A DNA stretch of 64,000 bases, taken from the NCBI GenBank assembly GCA_001653155.1, contig BDEJ01000011.1:40213-104212 (forward strand). Direction: 5' to 3'. This document shows, piece after piece, positions 17,642-25,442 of this stretch. Each line of letters starts with the position of its first letter. Positions within the stretch are counted from its first letter, which is position 1. A program made the position numbers and the translations under genes. Origin of the DNA: Porphyromonadaceae bacterium H1. Lineage in GTDB: Bacteria; Bacteroidota; Bacteroidia; Bacteroidales; Paludibacteraceae. A model generated the notes under the pieces. The model did no database searches, was not told where the DNA came from, and saw only the letters and a program-made list of their open reading frames with translations.

Positions 17642-20062
17642 CTATTGTTTCATTATACGGTAGCTGCCATTTCCCGTAGCGGTTTTCACTTGCACACTAT
17701 ACATGCCCGTCGGTAACTGATTGAGGTTGATTTGCTTCGTATTTGTTTCCGAAGCTACGGCTATGCCTTGCATGTTGTACACCGTTATGCTCAATACGGC
17801 CTCTTCCGATTGGATGTAGAGCTTGTTACGTACCGGGTTGGGGTAGAGCTGGGTATTGGCAAGCCCTGTCTCGGCAAGGTTGTTCCCGTTCGGTGAAATG
17901 AGCACTTGAATTTTTTCGATATTGCCTTTAGCATCCACTACAGCTTTTTTGATAGCATCGAACCTGCCCCCTGCCGGCGAAGTGATTTTACAACCTTGCA
18001 GGTTGAGTTCTTTTAGATTCGCTATACAATTGTCTCCCAATGCTGCTAAGTAAGATTTGTTAACTGTAAGTTTGGAGTTTGTGTATCCGGTTATGCCGAA
18101 TTCCTTTCCTCTTGCTGTTAGGAAACCGGTAGCTACCGTTAGCTTATCGGAAATATAGATCCCTGATTTTTTCGTGGACTCTACTAATAACTTACCCTGT
18201 ACTCCTATGATGCTTGTCGGAGCTCCGACCCATAGTGCGTCTTTATCTTCTGTCTTAAGTTTATTGTTATACCCGATTAATTTTAAAGTAAGCTCTTTGT
18301 ATATAGATATGGCAGTTTCAGTCTTTGCTTCTATCGTAGCATTCTCGAGGGTAAGGATTTTTTTTGAAGGATCGTAGCTAATGCTTCCGGAAACTCCTTT
18401 TATATTAATGAGTTCTTTGTAATTGTCCGAAGTGATTTCTATTCCGTTGATAGAAAAGCCGTAGGGTTCTACAGGGATTATGCTTACTACGGGGGCGTGC
18501 TTATTGTTGTCGTAGACGCCGTAACCTCTCACAAAGACAGCTTTTTCAGGTGATTTTATGATGCAATTTTGTAACTTTAATTCTCCGACGGAGATGATTG
18601 CTCCGTCTTTTTCCCCCGTGGCTTTGACGGTAGAGTTTTCGATGATAAGATCCCCTGTTCCGCCACCGTTAATTCCGTATGTCGAGCCTGTTACGACCAA
18701 AGAAGTGTTTTCTATACTAACTTTCTTTGGATGTCGCTTGATATAAATACCTCCTCCGTGGTTGTTCTCGATTTTCAGCAGCCCTTTCCCGTGAATTCGT
18801 ACATTGTCATATGCCGTCAATATCTCTGAAGAGTTTGTTACGTTGGTATTTTTTAATATATTGGTTCCGGAAAGCTTTATTTTAAAAGATGTACCGAATG
18901 GGTGATTCTCTTCATTGTGTATCACCGGACTACTTCCTAATGCCTTTATGGTGGCGTTATTGAGTGTCAGTTCTCGGATCTTGTTGTCGAATACCACATC
19001 TCCGGAGACATTGGGGAACTCGGTAAGTCTTTTGTAATTACCTGAGTGTACTTTAAATCCATTGATGGAAAAATCGTAATGAGTCTCTACGGGGGCTATT
19101 TCTACGCTTTTCTTTACTACATTATCCCGGTAGCCCACCACTCCGGCATGCTGCTTGAATTTGGCTCCTATGGGATAGATGATTTCACACTTTCTTTTCA
19201 GTTCAAGCTCTTCCCACTCGCCTACAATGGCGCCATCAGTACCCTTGGCCGTAAGGTAGGCGTCGTCTACCACCAGATATCCCGAGGGATGCGAAGTCGG
19301 AGCATACATCCCATTGCTACCTCCTTCGGCTATTACCCGGGCTCCTCCTTCGATGGTGAGGGTGACATCGTTACCTACGTAGATACCCACGCCCTGACTA
19401 TCCGAGGCATCGATCGAAAGCGTCCCTCTTCCTTTGATTTTGGTATCGGCCCCAAGCGACAAGGCGCCGTCTCCTATCGATTCAGTTTCCAGATTGTTTT
19501 CTCCTTTCAGTTCGATAATCATGCCGGGGTTAGCTTCGTTTCTCAATGCCGGCTTTTCTTGGTAAGCATCGTTGGATATGCTGGCGCCGTCGAGGGTCAG
19601 AGTTTTCGTCGCGGGATTGTAAGTTATCTTACCGCTTACTCCACTGAGAGATTTCAAGTTTTTATAATTACTCGGAGATATTTCGATTTCGTTGATAAAA
19701 AAACCGTAAGTTTCTTTTTGTGTCTTAACTTGTATAGTAGGCGAAGTGTCTGAATCCGGAGAATAGCCTACCCATAAGTATATGTCGTATGAGGTGTTTG
19801 ATTCCAAGCCTGTGATGGTATAGGAGGAAATACCGGATTTCATACCGCTATTTTTGTAATTGCTACTGCTTTCCGTCGCTTTTTTCCAGGCTATTATATA
19901 CTCATAATATTCTGGATAGCTAAGTTCGGGCCAAGAGATAGTGATGCTGTTTGTGGTTATTTTGTCCACTCTGAGATTCCCGGGGTAGGGATTTTGTGCT
20001 GTGGAAATACCCCACGAAGTTGCTAATATAGCCAGGATTGCTGTTAATAGAAATTTTTTCAT
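17642..20062 (-). CDS. Secreted three-repeat surface protein with T9SS type A sorting domain
   Basis: 806 residues. A signal peptide (MKKFLLTAILAILATSWGIS) precedes a fibronectin type III domain (about 25-115). Three units follow, starting at about residues 118, 328 and 533, each opening with YGF/YDF-x-INx, then NYK, VSG, a short Y/F-D/N segment and LTL-x-x-A-x-I; each is followed by 150 residues of short repeated strands that look like a right-handed beta helix. From about 735 to the end: LYPNPVRNKLYIQ, VYNMQGIAV, LPTGMYSVQVKT, the type A C-terminal signal for type IX secretion. The opening motif resembles repeats seen in predicted carbohydrate-binding surface proteins. Ligand unknown. Confidence 0.88.
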   Translation of the reverse strand: MKKFLLTAILAILATSWGISTAQNPYPGNLRVDKITTNSITISWPELSYPEYYEYIIAWKKATESSSNYKNSGMKSGISSYTITGLESNTSYDIYLWVGYSPDSDTSPTIQVKTQKETYGFFINEIEISPSNYKNLKSLSGVSGKITYNPATKTLTLDGASISNDAYQEKPALRNEANPGMIIELKGENNLETESIGDGALSLGADTKIKGRGTLSIDASDSQGVGIYVGNDVTLTIEGGARVIAEGGSNGMYAPTSHPSGYLVVDDAYLTAKGTDGAIVGEWEELELKRKCEIIYPIGAKFKQHAGVVGYRDNVVKKSVEIAPVETHYDFSINGFKVHSGNYKRLTEFPNVSGDVVFDNKIRELTLNNATIKALGSSPVIHNEENHPFGTSFKIKLSGTNILKNTNVTNSSEILTAYDNVRIHGKGLLKIENNHGGGIYIKRHPKKVSIENTSLVVTGSTYGINGGGTGDLIIENSTVKATGEKDGAIISVGELKLQNCIIKSPEKAVFVRGYGVYDNNKHAPVVSIIPVEPYGFSINGIEITSDNYKELINIKGVSGSISYDPSKKILTLENATIEAKTETAISIYKELTLKLIGYNNKLKTEDKDALWVGAPTSIIGVQGKLLVESTKKSGIYISDKLTVATGFLTARGKEFGITGYTNSKLTVNKSYLAALGDNCIANLKELNLQGCKITSPAGGRFDAIKKAVVDAKGNIEKIQVLISPNGNNLAETGLANTQLYPNPVRNKLYIQSEEAVLSITVYNMQGIAVASETNTKQINLNQLPTGMYSVQVKTATGNGSYRIMKQ

Positions 20063-20143
20063 GATTCAAATTGTTTTTTTGTTAAACGAGAATTTATTTA
20101 TTAAGATGCTTGTTTTGAGATGTTGCTTTCTTCGAACTTCGAT

Positions 20144-20262
20144 ACCGCCTCAAGGAGGTCTCTGGAGGCGGTCCGGAAAAACACACATCTTTTTTCCGAA
20201 AACACGCGTGTTTTTCTCCAAAATGTAGCGTGTTTTTTTTCGGAAACAAGGCTGTTTCTCCG
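20144..20262. repeat. Cluster of imperfect palindromes
   Basis: Four inverted repeats follow each other: ACCGCCTC/GAGGCGGT (20144-20172); CCGGAAAAA/TTTTTTCCG (20173-20198); CCGAAAACACG/CGTGTTTTTCTCC (20196-20219, centred on CGCG); CGGAAACA/TGTTTCTCCG (20241-20262). The last three share a GGAGAAA/TTTCTCC-like theme. They lie between the HU-family remnant and the T9SS-cargo gene. They could be terminators of the remnant gene or a small repeat family; a genome-wide search is needed to choose. Confidence 0.6.
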
Positions 20263-20273
20263 AATCGGGATTC

Positions 20274-20549
20274 TCAGAGTTTTTCGTACTTGAGTTCGTT
20301 GAGCATTTTTTTGAGTTCGCTTCCGGGCGTGAACACGGTTTTGGCTCCGGTGATGGAGGCCTGACTTACTTTTTTCTCCTCAGCTTCGCCGCGGCTGCTG
20401 ATGCTCACACGCAGGCTGCCCAGTTGATCCAAACGCAGGGACAGCCCTCAGTCAATACCGATCGTGTTGGCCGAAGCGTAATACTTTTTCACACCACCGC
20501 CCTTTACGCCGGGCTCACCCTTCTGAATGACTTTGTACTTGATAGCCAT
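20274..20549 (-). pseudogene. Degenerate HU-family (HU-HIG type) DNA-binding protein gene
   Basis: Read from ATG 20549 the frame gives MAIKYKVIQKGEPGVKGGG, KKYYASAN, TIGID, then an in-frame TGA (20450-20448), then GLSLRLDQLGSLRVSISS, SITGAKTVFTPGSELKKML and NELKYEKL before TGA at 20276-20274. Both ends are typical of the Bacteroidetes histone-like family, whose members are about 120-130 residues; here only 91 codons remain. The central helices of the HU fold, roughly 40-45 residues between YYASA and the xRLxxLGSLRVS strand, are missing. So the gene has both an internal deletion and a nonsense codon. The family assignment rests on memory of the motifs. Confidence 0.8.
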
Positions 20550-20918
20550 AACAAATAGAATTTAAAATTAGACTTATGTGCAAACACAGCCTGACCCTGC
20601 TCCTGCGGATACTGGAGAGGAGGGAGAGGAATGTTTGTTTTCTGGGATAAAATCCCCTTTGTCAGTTGGTTGGTTGTGTGTGGAGTGGTAAGCAGCAAGA
20701 GAAAATCCACCTGCAGGGTGGTTCTCGTTCCGGTTGTGGGCCGGGGTCCTTGTTGGTGGTTTTGTTTCTGGCATGCTGCTGGTGTTTACAGGAAACAATT
20801 GCAAATATAATAAGTTTTTTTTTACATACAAACAGAAAGTAGAAAAAACAAAAAATAGCTAATGTTTTTTAGGAATACTGCATGAAGCCTGTGATTTTTT
20901 TATATTTTATTCTTCGTC
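20550..20918. other. Long leader and intergenic region, no gene recognised
   Basis: Between the HU remnant and the barrel gene. Only the -7 box at 20801-20809 is recognisable; it would give the remnant a leader of about 245 nt. The short open frames here have no protein-like features. A possible hairpin GAAGCCT (20884-20890)/AGGCTTC (20922-20928) at the end of the barrel gene is weak. Confidence 0.5.
20801..20809 (-). promoter_or_regulatory. -7 box upstream of the HU remnant
   Basis: Minus-strand TATATTTGC fits TAnnTTTGC. Far from the coding start (about 250 nt). Confidence 0.45.
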
Positions 20919-22019
20919 TCAGAAGGCTTCGGTGGCAGTGATGTAGAATCGCAGTGTTTCGTCCCGGTTGTTACGGGCCAAGTCGAGGCGGAGGTGTACA
21001 CGGGCGTCGTTCAGCCGGAAGCGCAGTCCGGCCCCGTAGCCGAGCTTAAGTCCGCTTCCTTCTGCCTTCGAAGTGTTAAAGACGTCGCCGGCGCTGAGAA
21101 AGACACTGGCCTTAAGTCGTTTGTAGAGCGGGATGCGGTATTCGCCTTGCCAGAGGGCGAGCAGATTATCGCTGTACATACCGGCGGGGAAGCCTCGACC
21201 GGCATCCCGGCCTCCGAGGCTGGGTAGTAACTGAAAGGGTAGTATGCCCCGGCTTCCCCAAGCGCCTTTGAGAAGTAGCTGCCAAGCTGCCACTTGCCCC
21301 TGCCAAGTGGGGATGTAGTGCCGCAGGTCGAAGCTGAAGCGTCGCAGGGAATAGCTGCTGAGCAAGTGCCTCGAAGAAAGGTCGAAAGCCGTTCGAAGGA
21401 AGAGGCCGCGATGCGGATAAAAGGGATTGTCGCGACTGTCGTAGCGCAGCACGGCTCCGAGTCCTATGTTGCGGTAGAGCTCCCAGCCGGCAGCTCCATA
21501 ATGCTCGAAGATCTGCTGTTTCAGTTTTGCAGAGTCGGTCATCAGCCGGGCAAACTCGGTAATGAAAGAGAGGCGCAGCCCGACGAAGAAATGATCCAGT
21601 ACTTCGCGTTGTATTTCGGGGCTTATTTCGAGTTTGCGCGAGATGTAGGCTTGCCGTTCGGCCAGCAGGCGCTTGCCTCGGCCGTAGTAAAAATCGGGGT
21701 AGCTTTGTAGCTTCAGTTTGGAATGCAGATAGTATTTGCCTGCTCCAAAATAAAACTTGGGACTGAGGTTCAGCAGGAACTGATTGTGCAGGGTGTAGTA
21801 CATGCTCCCCGATATGGAGTTGATGCGGCTGATGTCCCGACTCTTGGCGTAGTAGGCACCCGCCACTCCGAAGGCGAAATCCGTTTCGGGCTGGTAGGCC
21901 ACGTTGGGAATGATAAAGAGGCTGCTCCGTACGGGAAGGGAGTCGGATGCTTCTCCGGCCGATAGCTTCGGGAGCCAGAGGCAGAGGCAGCAAATCAGGG
22001 ATAAGCGGATGTTTCTCAC
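20919..22019 (-). CDS. BamA/TamA-like outer-membrane beta-barrel protein (Omp85 surface-antigen domain)
   Basis: 366 residues. GTG start at 22019, the only in-frame start that keeps the whole signal peptide (LSLICCLCLWLPKLSAGEA). No POTRA domains: the mature chain goes straight into barrel strands. AVLRYDSRDNPFYPHRGLFLRT and GGRDAGRGFPAGMYSDN (the conserved R-G-F/Y loop of Omp85 proteins) are visible, and it ends in FYITATEAF with terminal Phe. Likely a 16-strand barrel of the bacterial surface antigen family without an assembly role that can be named. It lies downstream of frr but a hairpin separates them. Confidence 0.87.
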   Translation of the reverse strand: MRNIRLSLICCLCLWLPKLSAGEASDSLPVRSSLFIIPNVAYQPETDFAFGVAGAYYAKSRDISRINSISGSMYYTLHNQFLLNLSPKFYFGAGKYYLHSKLKLQSYPDFYYGRGKRLLAERQAYISRKLEISPEIQREVLDHFFVGLRLSFITEFARLMTDSAKLKQQIFEHYGAAGWELYRNIGLGAVLRYDSRDNPFYPHRGLFLRTAFDLSSRHLLSSYSLRRFSFDLRHYIPTWQGQVAAWQLLLKGAWGSRGILPFQLLPSLGGRDAGRGFPAGMYSDNLLALWQGEYRIPLYKRLKASVFLSAGDVFNTSKAEGSGLKLGYGAGLRFRLNDARVHLRLDLARNNRDETLRFYITATEAF

Positions 22020-22038
22020 AATGGCTGCGGGGAAGAAG

Positions 22039-22080
22039 AGGCCATTCTGCTGCTTCGGTTCGAGAAGAGGAGAATGGCCT
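22039..22080 (-). terminator. Inverted repeat downstream of frr
   Basis: AGGCCATTCT (22039-22048) pairs with AGAATGGCCT (22071-22080) in a perfect 10-bp stem. It lies 52 nt after the frr stop and just before the barrel gene. No T tract follows, so it may be a terminator or an attenuator-like hairpin. Confidence 0.5.
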
Positions 22081-22131
22081 GGTGAAAAAGTTTGACAGAG
22101 GTTTTCGGATTGCCTCTTTCCGGAAAGAGAA

Positions 22132-22692
22132 CTATACGGTCATGATTTCTTTTTCTTTGTCGGCCAGTAGTTCGTCCACCTTTTTGATGTATTTGTCGTG
22201 GAGTTTTTGTGTGTCGGCTTCGGCATCTTTTTCCACGTCCTCGGGCAATCCGTCTTTTACGAGTTTTTTCAGTTTGTCGATGGCATCGCGACGGGCATTA
22301 CGGATGCTGATTTTTGCTTCTTCGCCTTCGCTGCGGGCTTGTTTTACCAGTTGTTTCCGGCGTTCTTCGGTCAAGGGAGGCATCATCAGGCGGATAACTT
22401 CGCCGTTGTTGGCCGGTGTAATCCCGATTTCGGAGTTCAACACGGCTTTTTCGATGACCGGTAGCATGGCTTTTTCCCATGGTTGTATGGCAATGGTCTT
22501 GGCGTCCGGCGTCGTTATGGTGGCCACGTTGCTGAGGGCTGTCATCGCACCGTAATAATCCACCCGTATCCCGTCCAATATGCGGGGGTTGGCCTTCCCG
22601 GCACGGATGTGAGCTAAGGCTTCATCGAGAAAGAGGATAGCTCCTTCCATGCTCTCTTGCGCATCGTTCAAATAAGGTTTTACATCTATCAT
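22132..22692 (-). CDS. frr: Ribosome recycling factor
   Basis: 186 residues, the standard size. Splits post-termination ribosomes together with EF-G in the cytoplasm. Recognised from [69 protein letters not shown] and the C-terminal helix with [16 protein letters not shown]. Follows pyrH by 42 bp, the common pyrH-frr order, and shares its promoter. Confidence 0.98.
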   Translation of the reverse strand: MIDVKPYLNDAQESMEGAILFLDEALAHIRAGKANPRILDGIRVDYYGAMTALSNVATITTPDAKTIAIQPWEKAMLPVIEKAVLNSEIGITPANNGEVIRLMMPPLTEERRKQLVKQARSEGEEAKISIRNARRDAIDKLKKLVKDGLPEDVEKDAEADTQKLHDKYIKKVDELLADKEKEIMTV

Positions 22693-22734
22693 AACTTGTA
22701 TAACTTTAAAGTGATTTTGTTGAGTTTTCAGTTC

Positions 22735-23439
22735 TTAGTTGCGCACCAGCGTGCCTATCTTTTCTCCGGCGAGAACTTTTTTCAGGTTGCCGGCCGTGTC
22801 CATATCGAAGACGTAAATTGGCATGGCGTTTTCTTTACACATGGTTGTCGCGGTAAGGTCCATCACCTTCAGGTTGCGCGCATAAACCTCGTCGTAACTT
22901 ATGGTCTCGAATTTGACGGCTTTCGGATCTTTTTCGGGGTCGGCCGTATAAATACCGTCTACGCGGGTGCCTTTCAGCATGGCATCGGCGCCAATCTCTA
23001 TGGCCCGCAAGGAGGCTCCGGTATCGGTTGTGAAGAAGGGGTTACCCGTACCGCCGGCCAGTATCACCACCTGCCCTTTTTGCAAACGTGCCAAAGCCTT
23101 CTGTTTGCTGTAAAACTCACCGATAGGTTCCATGCGTACGGCCGTTAGTACGCAGGACTGCAAACCCAAGGATTGTAAAGCTGAATTTAGAGCCAGACTG
23201 TTTATTACCGTTGCCAGCATACCCATTTGGTCACCTTGTACCCGGTCGAAACCCTTGGTTGCACCACTCAGGCCGCGGAAGATATTGCCGCCGCCAATGA
23301 CAACGGCTACCTGAACCCGCATGGCTACGGCTTCTGCAATTTGAACCGCATATTCCTGTAACCGCTTTTCATCGATGCCGTAGGGCTTATCACCCATCAG
23401 CGATTCGCCGCTTAATTTTAATAATATCCGTTTATACAC
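22735..23439 (-). CDS. pyrH: UMP kinase
   Basis: 234 residues, cytoplasmic; phosphorylates UMP to UDP with ATP. Bacterial type, amino-acid-kinase fold: LLKLSGESLMG (phosphate loop), VVIGGGNIFRG, DQMGMLATVINSLAL, VILAGGTGNPFFTTDT. The start codon is GTG (23439-23437); no ATG is near. The gene is behind an unusually well matched promoter at 23464-23496 and is followed by frr. Confidence 0.97.
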   Translation of the reverse strand: MYKRILLKLSGESLMGDKPYGIDEKRLQEYAVQIAEAVAMRVQVAVVIGGGNIFRGLSGATKGFDRVQGDQMGMLATVINSLALNSALQSLGLQSCVLTAVRMEPIGEFYSKQKALARLQKGQVVILAGGTGNPFFTTDTGASLRAIEIGADAMLKGTRVDGIYTADPEKDPKAVKFETISYDEVYARNLKVMDLTATTMCKENAMPIYVFDMDTAGNLKKVLAGEKIGTLVRN

Positions 23440-23463
23440 TTTTCTTCTAAATTTATTTCCTCA

Positions 23464-23496
23464 GCAAAAGTAACTAAATTGAGCCGGATATACAAA
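23464..23496 (-). promoter_or_regulatory. Bacteroidetes promoter of pyrH-frr
   Basis: Minus-strand TTTG (23496-23493), 20-nt spacer, TACTTTTGC (23472-23464). Both elements and the spacing match the consensus, the best in the window; the leader would be about 20 nt. Confidence 0.85.
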
Positions 23497-23545
23497 CCTG
23501 CGGTGAAGAGAAAGTTTTGGATGAAAGTTCGCCTCCTTGCAAAGC

Positions 23546-24478
23546 TTAGATGAGCAGGAGTCGGTATATCGGATAGTAATGCGGGTTGTAATGTTGCCGG
23601 AAATGTGCTTTTATGAAATTCTCCATTTCTTCCTTCTGAGTAACGTAAGCCTCGGAAGAAGTCATTCGGAGTAATTTGCGATGTGTTTTGATGAGTCGCA
23701 GGATGACTTGCCGCAGGATGGAAGTTCTGTCTGCCGACGAAAGTTTATCCGATTCCGCAACGAATTGATAAATTTCGGCATTCACGTTGAAGTAGTCGAC
23801 TTCTTTCTGCGGATGTTGTGCGTTCAGGATACTTTCCGCCCGCTGTACATAATGGTAGGATGATTTTCCTGTGTGTGCAACCCGATGAGCTCTTGAAAAA
23901 ACTTTATACAAGATGCCCAAATCTTCGAAAACCCGTCCGACTTGGAAGTTTAAGTCTTTGAAGAGAGTTTTCCGAAACAGCATGTTACACAGATAGCTCT
24001 TCAGGTGTTTGCCTCGTAGGATTTCGTGTAGCGCCTGTTGGCCTTTCCAAATCCGTTCTTTTCTCTCATGAGACTGGTAGTGTCTCAGCCGGCCGTTCGG
24101 AGCTTCGTTAAGCACGCCGCATATACTGATGTCGGCATGTTGATGTTGCATGGAGGCATACAGCGTTTCGTACATGTCGGGCTCTATCCAGTCATCGCTA
24201 TCTACAAAACCTACAAAATCGGCCCGAGCCTCTCTTAAACCTGTATTTCGAGCTTCTGCAACTCCTTTGTTCTCTGTATGTATGACCCGTATCCGAGGAT
24301 CTTTTTCAGCCCATGCATTGCACAGCAATGGAGTTGCATCGCTTGATCCGTCGTTAACAACGATTATCTCCAGATCGGTAATGCTTTGTGCGGAAACCGA
24401 GGCCAGACACTTATCCAAATAGGCTGCCGTATTGTAGGCCGGAATGATGATGCTGATGGCTGCTTTGCTTTCTTTCAT
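23546..24478 (-). CDS. Family 2 glycosyltransferase
   Basis: 310 residues. GT-A fold: ISIIIPAYNTAAYLDKCL, IIVVNDGSSDATPLLC, ENKGVAEARNTGL and the DxD-type FVGFVDSDDWIEPDMY. The C-terminal part has NMLFRKTLF and GRVFEDLGILYK, shared with capsular and LPS transferases of the WaaB/EpsJ type. Last gene of the six-gene glycan operon, 3 bp after a close paralogue that also shares these C-terminal motifs, so the pair arose by tandem duplication. Sugar and acceptor unknown. Confidence 0.92.
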   Translation of the reverse strand: MKESKAAISIIIPAYNTAAYLDKCLASVSAQSITDLEIIVVNDGSSDATPLLCNAWAEKDPRIRVIHTENKGVAEARNTGLREARADFVGFVDSDDWIEPDMYETLYASMQHQHADISICGVLNEAPNGRLRHYQSHERKERIWKGQQALHEILRGKHLKSYLCNMLFRKTLFKDLNFQVGRVFEDLGILYKVFSRAHRVAHTGKSSYHYVQRAESILNAQHPQKEVDYFNVNAEIYQFVAESDKLSSADRTSILRQVILRLIKTHRKLLRMTSSEAYVTQKEEMENFIKAHFRQHYNPHYYPIYRLLLI

Positions 24479-24481
24479 CTG

Positions 24482-25441
24482 CTAACGATATAAGTGTAAA
24501 TAAGGGAGGCTGCTCCAGTAGTTGCAAAGGATATATTTCCAACAGCTCTTGTAATGGAAGTCGGCGTGCAGGCGCGTGGTCATGGCCCGCTTTATATCTT
24601 CCTTCCATGCCCTGTACTCAGCGGGAGAAGTCATTTGGTGTATCTTGCAAGCGCTGCTTAATAAACGTTTCATTGTTCGGATGCATAAGGCTTTTTTTTC
24701 TTTTTCGGAGAATGCCTCGAAGCTGAGGATAAAGTCAAAACGCTCTACTTGTGCGGTAAAAAAATCCATTTCCTTTTCCGGCGTATTGCTGGATCCGAGT
24801 ATGCTGTTCCCGTGTTGAATGTAGTGATAACGATAACTCCCTGTGTATGAAATGGCCTTTGCCCGGGCATATAACTTATATACGGTGTTCAAGTCTTCAA
24901 AAACCCGTCCGGGAGGGAAACTGATATCCTGAAACAGCTTGCTGCGGTATAGTTTATTCCAACGGTAGCTTTTTTCCGATTTATCTATGAGCAGCTTCTT
25001 TAGTGCCGGCAGGTAGTGTATCGTTTTTTCTTTTTTGCAGCCCAACTTGGAGATTAACTTTCCTGCTTTCGTTTCCAACAAGATACCACAGACTGCAATG
25101 TCCGACCCTTCTTTTATAAGTGAGGCGTATAGCTCCTCAAACATTTCCGGCTCTATCCAGTCGTCGCTGTCTACAAATGCGATAAACTCCCCTGAGGCCT
25201 TTCTTAATCCCTCGTTGCAGACTTCGGCTAAACCTTTGTTGCTTTGGTGAATGATTCGGATGCGACTGTCCTTTGAGGCCCATTCGTCGCATAGCTTGGG
25301 AGTGTTGTCGGTCGAACCGTCGTTCACCAAAATTATTTCCAGATTGCCATAACTCTGTTGGCATACCGAAGTCAGGCATCTTCCCAGGTAGTTTACAGCA
25401 TTATAGGCTGGGATGATAATGCTGATGAGAGGCTTTTGCAT
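24482..25441 (-). CDS. Family 2 glycosyltransferase (paralogue of the next gene)
   Basis: 319 residues from ATG 25441, one base after the stop codon of the upstream O-antigen-ligase-like gene begins; longer in-frame starts would overlap that gene. Motifs ISIIIPAYNAVNYLGRCL, ILVNDGSTDNTPKLCDEW, NKGLAEVCNEGL, FIAFVDSDDWIEPEMF and GRVFEDLNTVYKLYARA. It differs from its neighbour mainly in the C-terminal third, which may change acceptor choice. Cytoplasmic, no membrane segment. Confidence 0.92.
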   Translation of the reverse strand: MQKPLISIIIPAYNAVNYLGRCLTSVCQQSYGNLEIILVNDGSTDNTPKLCDEWASKDSRIRIIHQSNKGLAEVCNEGLRKASGEFIAFVDSDDWIEPEMFEELYASLIKEGSDIAVCGILLETKAGKLISKLGCKKEKTIHYLPALKKLLIDKSEKSYRWNKLYRSKLFQDISFPPGRVFEDLNTVYKLYARAKAISYTGSYRYHYIQHGNSILGSSNTPEKEMDFFTAQVERFDFILSFEAFSEKEKKALCIRTMKRLLSSACKIHQMTSPAEYRAWKEDIKRAMTTRLHADFHYKSCWKYILCNYWSSLPYLHLYR

Positions 25442-25442
25442 G

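Noticed and set aside
20504..20831. Short minus-strand frames (68 and 85 codons) ahead of the HU remnant
   Set aside because: Pro/His/Thr-rich, no domain, overlap the remnant or its leader; no start signal.
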